Source of the DNA: DASRDZ01 sp035652335 | GTDB taxonomy: Bacteria; Chloroflexota; Dormibacteria; Aeolococcales; Aeolococcaceae | Assembly (NCBI GenBank): GCA_035652335.1 | Contig: DASRDZ010000025.1 | Span: forward strand, 1-64,000 | Length of the DNA stretch: 64,000 bases | Direction: 5' to 3' | In this document: positions 23,031 through 30,371 of the stretch, piece by piece | Position numbering within the stretch: the first letter of the stretch is position 1 | Layout: each line of letters begins with the position of its first letter | Notes under the pieces: generated by a model | Seen by the model: the letters and a program-made list of their open reading frames with translations, nothing else | The model's database searches: none | What the model was told of the DNA's origin: nothing | Position numbers and translations under genes: made by a program

Positions 23031-24314
23031 TCAAGGGCCGAGTAGGGCGGCTGGAACGACCGCGACGCCGTCCTTTCGGCGGTACGCGTCGGCGCCTGTG
23101 GTGATGATCACCAGATCCAGCAGGTCGTCTCCGATACGGTCTGCGAGCCAGTGGAGATGACGCACGTCGCCGTCATTGACGGAAGCGGCAAGCTTCACCT
23201 CCATGGCCACCACTCGGCCGTCGGCCCGTTCGGCGATGAGGTCGACCTCGTGCTCGCCCGACTTCGTGCGGAAGTGCCCGACACGCGCCTCCGCAGCCTG
23301 GGCATAGACGCGCACGGACAGTGTCACCAGAGACTCGAAGAGCGCACCGAGCAGATTGCCGTCGCGAGGCATCGCGGGCCCGCTCGCCTCGCCGGCGAGG
23401 AGGCTCTCGGCGGTGGACCCGAGGAGGCGGGCCGCCAGAGCCGGGTCGGCCAGCTGATGTTTGGGCGCCTGGGTGACGCGGTGGAGCGCGCTCCGTGTCG
23501 GTGCCCAGCCCGGGACCGGGTCGACGAGCCACAGCCGCTCCAGGACGTCACCGTAGTGCTGAGTCGTGACTCGCGACGGTTTGGTTGCAAAGCCAGCGGC
23601 CGCGGCATCGCGGATCTTCTCCCACGTCGCGGTCGTGGACGTGGCGGCGGCGTAGGCGGTCATCCAGCGGCGCAGCGCCGCGGGATTGCGCACAGACCGA
23701 CCGACCTCCTCGAAGTCACGGTCGACGACCCGGTCAAGATAACTGTCGAGCTGAGACCGCGCGGCCCGATTCGCGAGGTGACGAATCCCGGGAAACCCCG
23801 ACCGCAGGATCTCGGCCGTGTAGTCCTCCAGGGCGACCGGGGTGGCTCCGTCGACTCCCGGGTGGGTACCCGACAGCAGTGCCGCCAGGCTCACGGTCGG
23901 CGGTCGCTCCAGGCGTTCGACCAGCGACAACGGTCGCATCCGCAGGGTGACGATCCGTCCCGCGCCCGAATGCGTCGCGAGGCCCCGTGGGGACGCTGAT
24001 CCGGTGAGGAGGAACTGCCCCGGAGCTGCCCCTGCGTCCACGGCGCGCCGGACAACGTCCCAGGTTGCCGGAACGTGTTGCCACTCGTCGATGAGAACCG
24101 GCGGCCTCGCACTTGCAAGACGGCGCGGATCGGCCGCCACGATCGAACTCGGGCCCTCCTCGTCCAGGCGGAAGATGGAAGCAGCTCGTTCCGAGCCCGT
24201 CGACGTCTTGCCCACGCCCTTCGCCCCTTCGAGACTGATGGCTGGAAGCCCGACCATCAGCCGGTCGAGCTCGTCGTCGACGATCCTGCGGTGGTAGCTG
24301 GACCTCCTGGCCAT
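23031..24314 (-). CDS. AAA-type ATPase with DUF4143-like C-terminus (island)
   Basis: 427 residues. Walker A GAKGVGKTST near 25-34, Walker B PPVLIDEWQHVP, sensor FLLTGSASP, then a wHTH-like middle (WEKIRDAAAAGF...RVTTQHYGDVLERLWLVDPV) and a nuclease-like end with HFRTKSGEHEVDLIAERADG and VAMEVKLAA (D...E-x-K). This AAA_14/DUF4143 architecture is frequent in mobile and defence-rich DNA, function unsettled. It is distantly related to the ATPase at 24819-26087 and faces away from it. TACAAT ends 6 nt before the ATG, which fixes the start. Confidence 0.85.
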   Translation of the reverse strand: MARRSSYHRRIVDDELDRLMVGLPAISLEGAKGVGKTSTGSERAASIFRLDEEGPSSIVAADPRRLASARPPVLIDEWQHVPATWDVVRRAVDAGAAPGQFLLTGSASPRGLATHSGAGRIVTLRMRPLSLVERLERPPTVSLAALLSGTHPGVDGATPVALEDYTAEILRSGFPGIRHLANRAARSQLDSYLDRVVDRDFEEVGRSVRNPAALRRWMTAYAAATSTTATWEKIRDAAAAGFATKPSRVTTQHYGDVLERLWLVDPVPGWAPTRSALHRVTQAPKHQLADPALAARLLGSTAESLLAGEASGPAMPRDGNLLGALFESLVTLSVRVYAQAAEARVGHFRTKSGEHEVDLIAERADGRVVAMEVKLAASVNDGDVRHLHWLADRIGDDLLDLVIITTGADAYRRKDGVAVVPAALLGP

Positions 24315-24320
24315 CGGCAC

Positions 24321-24326
24321 ATTGTA
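24321..24326 (-). promoter_or_regulatory. -10 hexamer TACAAT of the minus-strand island ATPase
   Basis: TACAAT on the minus strand ends 6 nt before ATG 24314, so this accessory gene uses the same leaderless-type promoter as core genes. Confidence 0.5.
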
Positions 24327-24432
24327 CCCGCGCCACTGTACATCTGGGCGACGATCTATTGGACAAGTAGGCAGGTGACTGGAGTACACATAGGCCGCTC
24401 CCGGGTTCCGTCGATCCCTCCCCATGGGATGG

Positions 24433-24490
24433 CGTCTAGATCACCACGGAGTAGCGTCCAAACCACCACGCAACTGGCGGCTGATCCGCC
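24433..24490 (+). repeat. Degenerate upstream iterons of the ATPase relic
   Basis: CGTCTAGATCACC (24433), CGTCCAAACCACC (24455) and CGGCTGATCCGCC (24478) recur at 22-23 bp, a decayed version of the array before the intact ATPase gene at 24749-24807. The last copy is followed by ATA exactly as the last intact copy is. Confidence 0.5.
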
Positions 24491-24723
24491 ATAGAGCCCC
24501 TGCCGGCATACCCGGCTACCGTCCTAGGCACGCTCTGGCGCTGGTTCACGAAGCCCTCTCTGACACCAGGGTCGTGCTTGTCGCAGGTGCGCGACAGGCT
24601 GGGAAGAGCACCCTCGCCCAGGTTCTCTTGGCGAGCCGGCAGGACCAGGTCTTGAGGTCAAGAGCCACGTCTGCAAGTACTACAGGGACGTGTAGCCCTC
24701 CATCCAAGCAGGGGCCGGGTTGA
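24491..24723 (+). pseudogene. Truncated DUF4143-type ATPase relic, tandem duplicate of the next gene
   Basis: The reading YRPRHALALVHEALSDTRVV then LVAGARQAGKSTLAQ aligns residue by residue with FRPRHLLAEVREALADTRVV / LIAGARQVGKSTLAR of the intact ATPase downstream, including Walker A. After about 24645 similarity stops and the frame runs into unrelated residues and a stop, so only the N-terminal ~45 codons remain. The upstream iterons are also duplicated. This is a remnant of tandem duplication followed by deletion; expression as a short P-loop peptide cannot be excluded. Confidence 0.7.
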
Positions 24724-24748
24724 AGCGGCAAATCATCCACGGCGCTAT

Positions 24749-24807
24749 CGGCAGATCCGCCGAACAACCTCCGGCAGATCCACCGCCATCCACCCGGCAG
24801 ATCCGCC
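24749..24807 (+). repeat. Three palindromic iterons at exact 23-bp period
   Basis: CGGCAGATCCGCC (24749-24761), CGGCAGATCCACC (24772-24784) and CGGCAGATCCGCC (24795-24807). Each contains GGCRGATCYGCC-like symmetry around GATC with one or two mismatches. The 23-bp period puts the copies roughly on one helix face, and the last copy overlaps the -10 of the ATPase gene, as expected for cooperative repressor sites. Confidence 0.75.
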
Positions 24808-24812
24808 ATACT
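24807..24812 (+). promoter_or_regulatory. -10 hexamer CATACT of the plus-strand island ATPase
   Basis: CATACT ends 6 nt before GTG 24819 and starts at the last base of the third iteron, so a protein on the iterons would block it. Confidence 0.45.
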
Positions 24813-24818
24813 TGTGCT

Positions 24819-26087
24819 GTGGATGTCCCTGCCCCGCCCCTTGGGACCACGAATTTCCGCCCTCGTCACCTACTGGCAGAGGTACGGGAGGCCCTCGCCG
24901 ACACCCGCGTTGTTCTCATAGCCGGGGCGCGGCAGGTCGGCAAGAGCACCCTCGCCCGGATGGCCATCGAGGGTCGGTCGGGCGTAACAGCTATCACCCT
25001 TGACGAGGAGGCCACACGTTCGGCCGCCCTGGCGGACCCGGCTGGGTTCGTGGAGACGCACGGCCTGCTCCTGATTGACGAGGTCCAACGCGTACCGGAA
25101 CTCTTCCTGGCCATCAAGGCTGCGGTCGATCGGGCCAATCGACCTGGTCACTTTCTCCTCACGGGCTCGGCGAACATCCTCCTCCTTCCCCAGGTGGCTG
25201 ATGCTCTGCCAGGGCGCATGCAGATCGTCGAGCTCTGGCCGTTCTCGCAAGGTGAGCTCTCTGGCCGGATCGAGCGATTCCTGGACCGCTGCTTCGACGG
25301 CTGGCAGGGCGCCCGAATCGAAACGACACTCGGGCGGCGCGATTACCTGGAACTCGCCGCAACGGGCGGCTTTCCTGAGGCGGTCGCGCGTACCGACCGA
25401 CGCCGACGGTCCGTCTGGTTTGAGAGCTACGTCCAGACGCTGCTTCAGCGAGATCTGCTCAACCTCTCCGCGGTGGAGCGAATCGCCGACGTCTCCCGGC
25501 TCTTGCGTCTCCTTGCGGCGCGCAGCAGCACTGTGCTCAACATCGACGGACTCGCCCGCGATGCGGAAATGCCAACGACAACGGTGCGGCGTTACCTGAC
25601 GCTGCTTCAAGCCGCGTACATGATCTTGCTCGTACCAGCCTGGTCCAACAACCGTACTACTCGGGCCATTCACGCGCCCAAGGTCGTTATGGGCGACAGC
25701 GGCCTCTGCGCTCATCTGGTCGGCGCGGATGCGGATGGCTTGGCCAGTCCCCTGGGCGATGCTGGGCCCCTCCTGGAAACGTTTGTCGTGACGGAGCTTC
25801 GCAAGCAGCTCGGTTGGTGCATGGATCGCCCGCGCATGTTTCACTACCGGACCAGGGACGGCGTCGAGGTGGACGTCGTCTTGGAAGCCCCTGACGGTCG
25901 TGTGGTCGGCATCGAGGTGAAGGCCGCTGCGACTGTCCGCAGCGCTGACTTTGCCGGCTTGCGTCACTTGGCGGGGCGCACAGGCGACCGTTTCCAGTGC
26001 GGACTCGTCCTCTACACAGGGCGACAGAGCCTGCCATTCGGCTCCAAACTTTGGTGCACTCCGGTCAGCGCCTTGTGGGAAGCCTAA
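24819..26087 (+). CDS. ATP-binding protein, AAA_14 + DUF4143 family (island)
   Basis: 422 residues from GTG 24819. Walker A IAGARQVGKSTLAR near 35-48, Walker B LLLIDEVQRVPELF, sensor FLLTGSANILLLPQ, arginine-rich GRRDYLELAATGGFPEA, a wHTH segment (VLNIDGLARDAEMPTTTVRRYLTLLQAAYMILLV), and a C-terminal DUF4143/PD-(D/E)xK-like region with FHYRTRDGVEVDVVLEAPDG and VVGIEVKAAA. The family occurs in many copies in mobile DNA; its biochemical role is undetermined. Preceded by three 23-bp iterons and by a truncated duplicate of itself. Confidence 0.87.
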   Translation: MDVPAPPLGTTNFRPRHLLAEVREALADTRVVLIAGARQVGKSTLARMAIEGRSGVTAITLDEEATRSAALADPAGFVETHGLLLIDEVQRVPELFLAIKAAVDRANRPGHFLLTGSANILLLPQVADALPGRMQIVELWPFSQGELSGRIERFLDRCFDGWQGARIETTLGRRDYLELAATGGFPEAVARTDRRRRSVWFESYVQTLLQRDLLNLSAVERIADVSRLLRLLAARSSTVLNIDGLARDAEMPTTTVRRYLTLLQAAYMILLVPAWSNNRTTRAIHAPKVVMGDSGLCAHLVGADADGLASPLGDAGPLLETFVVTELRKQLGWCMDRPRMFHYRTRDGVEVDVVLEAPDGRVVGIEVKAAATVRSADFAGLRHLAGRTGDRFQCGLVLYTGRQSLPFGSKLWCTPVSALWEA

Positions 26088-26164
26088 AGCGTCGGAGAAG
26101 TCGCTGGTACCCGCACGTTTGTCTAGTTTGAACGGAGGAAAGCGCCCGGCGACGGACGGGCCAC

Positions 26165-26170
26165 TACACT
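26165..26170 (+). promoter_or_regulatory. -10 hexamer TACACT deciding GTG 26177
   Basis: TACACT ends 6 nt before GTG 26177; no ribosome site lies between, so the 623-residue protein is probably made from a leaderless mRNA. Confidence 0.5.
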
Positions 26171-26176
26171 TGAGCA

Positions 26177-28048
26177 GTGGAAGTTGCGAGCGTTGTCCGT
26201 CAGTTAGTCCAACTCTGGAGGGAGGGGGAGGAGGACGGCGGCGGCGTATGGATACCCACGCTCCTTGTCTCAACCCTCACCCTTGACCCCATGTCGGCGC
26301 TCGCCTACGCCTTGAGCGAGGAGACCGTCTGGCTCGGACAGCGCCGCAGCGAGCTGAGGAAGGCTGTGCGCGAAGGAGGTCCCGCGAGCCGCATGGGCTT
26401 CGTCCTCCACGAATTCCTCAAGGAGGCTGAAGCCGTGGCCTTGGAAGAAGGTGCGGTAATCCTCCGTGAAACTCACTTGGCTGAAGCGTTCCACCGGCAT
26501 CACCACCAACAGCTCCTCGAAATAGGTGTTCAGAGCGGCGCACTCACAGAAACAGTCCGACAGCGGGAGATGCCGCCCACGCCCTCCGCAACGCCCAAGC
26601 GCCCTACTCGTGTTGGTGCGGCTCGGCAGGTCATCTTCGACGACTTCGAACAGGAGGAGTTGGAACAGGTAATCAACAGCAACGAACGCAGCGCCCGCGT
26701 GGAACGCAAACGTACGATAGCGCTGCTCAACGACGATCCGGGGTTGGCCGATCTGGAAAAATTCGCAGTTGGGCTGGTCAACACTAATCCGCAGCGCCTG
26801 TCCTTCCTAATCTTCGGGCAGAACGACGACCTGAGTCTGTGGGGAGATCGTGGCTTTGACGGTCGTCCATTAACCGATGCGCAAATCGCGAAGTATGAGG
26901 ATCGGCTTACCACCCGTTTGACCAAGTGCATGCCGGCCGTGCTGATGCAATGGCGCACCGTCGAGCGAGAGGGCAGGATCCTGCGTGTTGCTTGCCTCAT
27001 TGGGCGTGAATTGGGCACGCCGGTCTATACCTCCCTGGGCTCGTATCCCTTTCGATCAGGCGAGCACACCTATTTCGCCAGCCCCGAACGCATCGTCGCG
27101 TGGGTACGCGAGCGAGATGCCAGCGCATACGCCGAATCCCCAGGACAAGATGAACCATCCACCGCTACCGATCAGTCGCGTACAGATGACGACACTCGGG
27201 TTCGCCAAGCCATACAGACACTTGACACTGCCATTGATGGGTTCTTTGCGGCACCCCCCACGATCCCTCAATCGATAAATGGTCGCGCCGTCGATGACTG
27301 GCGACCGGTCTACGAACCCATCGTTGAGCCCTTTTGCGAAGCGATCGAGACGCTTACACAAGTCGGGGGAACCATTTCCGATTCTGCCCTTTCTCGTCTC
27401 GTCCGCCGACTTCGCTCTGTGTTCGACGTACGCAGTGGGCCGTCGCGCAGCGGGCTATCGTGGATCACAGAGGCGCCCCGCCTAATCACTCGATTGATTG
27501 CAGATCGATTGCTCGTGCGAGCCTACTGCACTTCCGACTGGGAGCGAATGGAAATTGTCGGCATGCCCATGTTCGACAGCTATGTTGGACGCGTGCCCTG
27601 GATTGTCTCACCCGAGTACCGGCACCTGGAGACATTGGGGGGGCATGGCGAGACGACCATTGCCCTCTCGCTACATCTCATGCAGCCGTACTGGACCGAT
27701 CACTTGAAAGGCCTGGGCGTTCCTCATGCTCAGATGCTACGTGCGCTCGCCTCAATCACCGTTGGAGAAGCGCTGGCACTGATCGCCCGTGACGACAAGC
27801 CGTATCGACCGCCGTACGCATGGGGTCTAGGTCGGCCAGAGTTTTGGCAAGAGCTGTGTGAATGGGACGAGGAGCCGGGGATCATCACCACATTCGCGCG
27901 ATGGAGCGGCGAACCGGATAACAGCTTTCGAGGAGCCCTTCGCGAAAGACTGACTGCTCTTATCAATGCAGAGCAGTCGGCAGGACGCCTTCTCTTAGTG
28001 ACCGCCGAGTCTTGGAAACTGATAGACAGGATTGCGCAACCACGCTGA
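26177..28048 (+). CDS. Large unknown island protein, possible Clp_N-like and AlbA_2/Schlafen-like domains
   Basis: 623 residues, no recognised family. Residues ~25-120 have two helical repeats with spacing like Clp N-domains (FVLHEFLKEAEAVALEEG... ETHLAEAFHR ... LLEIGV). Residues ~165-315 (LADLEKFAVGLVNTN ... GRELGTPVYTSLGSYPFRSGEHTYFAS ... ERIVAWV) resemble the AlbA_2/Schlafen nucleic-acid-binding fold: ...PVY...P.R.G..T..A....I. The last 300 residues are helical and unassigned (SWITEAPRLITRLIADRLLV; CEWDEEPGIITTFARW). Codon use is less G+C-biased than in core genes. Both domain guesses are by eye and tentative. A defence or stress role is only suggested by the setting. Confidence 0.8.
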   Translation: MEVASVVRQLVQLWREGEEDGGGVWIPTLLVSTLTLDPMSALAYALSEETVWLGQRRSELRKAVREGGPASRMGFVLHEFLKEAEAVALEEGAVILRETHLAEAFHRHHHQQLLEIGVQSGALTETVRQREMPPTPSATPKRPTRVGAARQVIFDDFEQEELEQVINSNERSARVERKRTIALLNDDPGLADLEKFAVGLVNTNPQRLSFLIFGQNDDLSLWGDRGFDGRPLTDAQIAKYEDRLTTRLTKCMPAVLMQWRTVEREGRILRVACLIGRELGTPVYTSLGSYPFRSGEHTYFASPERIVAWVRERDASAYAESPGQDEPSTATDQSRTDDDTRVRQAIQTLDTAIDGFFAAPPTIPQSINGRAVDDWRPVYEPIVEPFCEAIETLTQVGGTISDSALSRLVRRLRSVFDVRSGPSRSGLSWITEAPRLITRLIADRLLVRAYCTSDWERMEIVGMPMFDSYVGRVPWIVSPEYRHLETLGGHGETTIALSLHLMQPYWTDHLKGLGVPHAQMLRALASITVGEALALIARDDKPYRPPYAWGLGRPEFWQELCEWDEEPGIITTFARWSGEPDNSFRGALRERLTALINAEQSAGRLLLVTAESWKLIDRIAQPR

Positions 28049-28396
28049 CAGATGGGAGCAAGAAGCCGCCGTTTTATCACGCATCGGTGATGCCAGGAGG
28101 CAAGGAACGAGCGCGAAGGGTGCGTCGGGCGGAGATGCTGGCCCAAGTTGTTGGGCCGAACGCCCGCAAGACGGGAACGGACAGGCAACCGATCAACAGC
28201 GGCCACGTATAGGAGCCTCGTTCACGCGGCCGAGACGTACCTGGCATCGGTGCCACACTGGATATCACGGTGTCGTGGAACCGTTTTGAGCACCCTGGGC
28301 GCTCGCACAGCCAGATTTCAGCCGTGCCGCTCTCGGCTAGACGGGGTGCCAGCGCGCCCCGCCTGAGAGTTCGAATAGCGACCGATAAGGTTCCGC
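28049..28396. other. 348-bp non-coding stretch between the unknown island gene and tRNA-Glu
   Basis: No convincing coding frame. A perfect hairpin, GGCCCAA-GTTG-TTGGGCC, lies at 28140-28157 and may end the 26177 transcript. The stretch abuts the 3' end of the tRNA gene, the usual target for integrases, but I find no duplicate of the tRNA 3' end inside the window. Confidence 0.5.
28140..28157 (+). terminator. 7-bp hairpin downstream of the 623-residue gene
   Basis: GGCCCAA and TTGGGCC flank a GTTG loop, 92 bp after the stop. There is no U-tract, so termination is only a suggestion. Confidence 0.35.
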
Positions 28397-28473
28397 TGGT
28401 ACCCCGTATCGGATTCGAACCGATGATCTCCGCCTTGAGAGGGCGGTGTCCTGGACCACTAGACGAACGGGGC
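28397..28473 (-). tRNA. tRNA-Glu (anticodon CUC), CCA encoded
   Basis: Read on the minus strand the 77 nt fold into a cloverleaf: acceptor GCCCCGU paired with ACGGGGU (G1-U72 wobble), the D-arm with CGUCUAGUGGUC typical of bacterial tRNA-Glu, anticodon stem CCGCC/GGCGG with loop CUCUCAA (anticodon CUC, reads GAG), T-arm AUCGG-UUCGAAU-CCGAU, discriminator A and templated CCA. GAG is the dominant Glu codon in this genome. The 3' end points to the accessory island, as for a tRNA-associated integration site. Confidence 0.95.
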
Positions 28474-28599
28474 CCGCACCGGGCGCGCCGGCCCACCGAG
28501 GCCCGGCCGCGCAGCGGCCCCACAGTATAGGGCTGGGCGCGCGCGGCCCAAACGTGCCGGGTGGCGCCGCAGCCGCCGCAGAGGCGACAATGCGCCGCC

Positions 28600-29463
28600 G
28601 TGGACGTCCGTCACTGCGTCATCCCCGCCGCCGGGCTGGGGACGCGCTTCCTGCCCGCCACCAAGGCGCTCCCCAAGGAGCTCCTGCCCGTGCTCGACCG
28701 GCCCGTGCTGCAGTGGGGGGTCGAGGAGGTGCGGGCGGCCGGGATCGAGACGGTGGTGATGGTGATCAGCCGGGGCAAGGAGCTCCTCGCCGCCCACTTC
28801 GACGCGGCGCCCGAGCTGGAGCGCACGCTCCAGGCCAGGGGCAAGCACAAGGAGCTGGAGGCGGCGACGGAGCCCCAGAAGCTGGCCAGGTTCGCCTACG
28901 TCTACCAGTCCGAGCCCCTCGGCCTCGGCCACGCTGTGCTCCAGGCCAGGCCGGTCATCCAGCACCAGCCCTTCGCGTGCCTGCTCCCCGACGACCTCTC
29001 CTGGGGGGCCACCCCCGTGCTCAAGCAGCTCGTCGACGCCCATCGCGAGCTGCGCACGCCCGTCCTGGCGCTGATGCGCGTGACCCCCGACCAGATCAGC
29101 CGCTACGGCTCGGTCGCCGTCGCCGAGTCGCGGGGCCGGCTGCACCGGGTCACCGGCATGGTCGAGAAGCCCAAGGCCGACGAGGCGCCGAGCCTGCTGG
29201 CGATCATGGGACGATACGTCCTCACTCCCGCGGTGATGGAGGCGCTGGAGAGCACCCGGCCCGGTGCGGGCGGGGAGATCCAGCTCACCGACGGCATCGC
29301 GGGGGCGCTCGCGGACGGCCCCGTGTGGGGCCTCGAATTCGACGGGGAGCTGCTCGACGTGGGCACTCCCGAAGGCTGGATCAGAACCCTGGTGCGGACG
29401 GCACGCGACCATCCCACCTTCGGCCCGGCGCTGCAGCAGGCGCTGGAGGAGTACGTGGCGTGA
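28600..29463 (+). CDS. galU: UTP--glucose-1-phosphate uridylyltransferase
   Basis: 287 residues. The nucleotide-binding start VIPAAGLGTRFLPATKALPK and ELLPVLDRPVLQWGVEE is diagnostic of GalU; YQSEPLGLGHAVL, LLPDDL, MVEKPK and GEIQLTDGI follow in order. It makes UDP-glucose from UTP and glucose-1-phosphate for glycan and envelope synthesis. GTG 28600 is preferred: GACAAT ends 8 nt upstream and conservation begins two residues later. The stop overlaps the next gene's GTG. Confidence 0.92.
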   Translation: MDVRHCVIPAAGLGTRFLPATKALPKELLPVLDRPVLQWGVEEVRAAGIETVVMVISRGKELLAAHFDAAPELERTLQARGKHKELEAATEPQKLARFAYVYQSEPLGLGHAVLQARPVIQHQPFACLLPDDLSWGATPVLKQLVDAHRELRTPVLALMRVTPDQISRYGSVAVAESRGRLHRVTGMVEKPKADEAPSLLAIMGRYVLTPAVMEALESTRPGAGGEIQLTDGIAGALADGPVWGLEFDGELLDVGTPEGWIRTLVRTARDHPTFGPALQQALEEYVA

Positions 29464-29846
29464 ACTGGTGGCGCGTGGCCCGCAAGGAGTGGGGGGCGGC
29501 GACCTTCGTCGTCACCGTCCTCATCGGGGCGATCGCGGTGGCGGTGTCGCTGGTCGTCAGCGGCTCCCACAGCGCGCCACCCGCGCCGCCGCCGCCCTGC
29601 CCGAGCTACACGCCGTACCCGTCGCTCTCACCCGGCGCCACGCTGCCGCCGACGCCGAGCCCGACGCCGTTCAACGCCGCCTTCGCCAACTGCCCGACGC
29701 CGCCGCTGCCCCCGACCAGCACTCCGGCGCCGAGCACCTCGGCGAGCCCCGGCGCCAGCGCCAGCCCCGGCGCGACCCCGGTGCCGACCAGCTCGGGCAC
29801 CCCGGCGCCCGCCACGCCGACACCGCACGCGACGCCGATCGGCTGA
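29460..29846 (+). CDS. Single-pass membrane protein with Pro/Ser/Thr-rich exterior
   Basis: 128 residues, GTG start overlapping the galU stop by 4 bp (GTGA), so coupled. VNWWRVARKEWGAA leads into one helix (FVVTVLIGAIAVAVSLVV) and then a ~90-residue Pro/Ser/Thr/Ala-rich tail with repeated TPSPTP and ASPGA elements. It looks like a wall-spanning stalk without a folded domain. Possible O-glycosylation substrate; the galU linkage makes this attractive but unproven. Confidence 0.65.
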   Translation: MNWWRVARKEWGAATFVVTVLIGAIAVAVSLVVSGSHSAPPAPPPPCPSYTPYPSLSPGATLPPTPSPTPFNAAFANCPTPPLPPTSTPAPSTSASPGASASPGATPVPTSSGTPAPATPTPHATPIG

Positions 29847-29855
29847 CCGGGGCCG

Positions 29856-30371
29856 CTAGGCGCCGAGCAGCAGCGTCCCGTTCTGGGGCCAGATGCTGCT
29901 GCGGTCGAGCTCGAGGTCGATCACCGGCGGCTGGCCGGCGTCGAGCACCACCGCGATGCGGTCGGCGAGGCGCAGGCCGCCGATGCGCACGCAGTCGCGC
30001 AGGAAGGTGAAGGCCATCGGGCGCACCAGGTTCCAGAGGTACTGCCGCCCCGCCGCCGCTGCCACCTCCCCCGCGCGCATCGACCGGTCGCGGAAGGCGA
30101 GCACGCAGACCTCGTCGCTGAGCTGGATGGGCGGCGTCCAGGTGTAGGCCTCGTCCTCCGCGGCGGAGGTGGCCAGCGAGAGCAGCCGCTCCTTCTCCGC
30201 CAGCAGCGCCAGCCGCTCCACCAGCACCCGCATCGGTCGCGCCGGCCCCTCGACGAAGAGCGGCACGTCGCGCAGCGGCTCGGTGGGCTCCTGCGCCGGG
30301 TAGCGCGCGCTGAAGCCGAGATCGTCGACGCCGCTGAACGGCGCCGGCACTTTGATGACCAGCTCCTCCAT
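29856..30371 (-). CDS. Conserved hypothetical protein coupled to PolX
   Basis: 171 residues. The ATG overlaps the stop of the polX gene by one base. Visible: MEELVIKVPAPFSGVDDLGF, a helix MRVLVERLALLAEKERLLSLA, the motif YTWTPPIQLSDEVCVLAFRD, then VRPMAFTFLRDCVRIGGLRLADRIAVVLD and a C-terminal VIDLELDRSSIWPQNGTLLL. No signal or membrane segment. I do not know the family. Coupling suggests a partner or regulator of the polymerase. Confidence 0.62.
   Translation of the reverse strand: MEELVIKVPAPFSGVDDLGFSARYPAQEPTEPLRDVPLFVEGPARPMRVLVERLALLAEKERLLSLATSAAEDEAYTWTPPIQLSDEVCVLAFRDRSMRAGEVAAAAGRQYLWNLVRPMAFTFLRDCVRIGGLRLADRIAVVLDAGQPPVIDLELDRSSIWPQNGTLLLGA

Noticed and set aside
24433..24812. CRISPR array
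   Set aside because: The repeats are 13 bp with 9-10 bp spacers, only three per set, without cas genes; they fit operator iterons.
24870..26273. 467-residue minus-strand frame in the island
   Set aside because: Fully antisense to the intact DUF4143-type ATPase with all its motifs.
22852..28473. Direct repeat of the tRNA-Glu 3' end as attachment site
   Set aside because: I scanned the island and its left border for the T-arm/acceptor sequence and found no convincing second copy, and no integrase gene.
28141..28530. Short plus-strand frames across the tRNA-Glu region
   Set aside because: They read through the tRNA gene and its flank and have no start signal or conserved motif.
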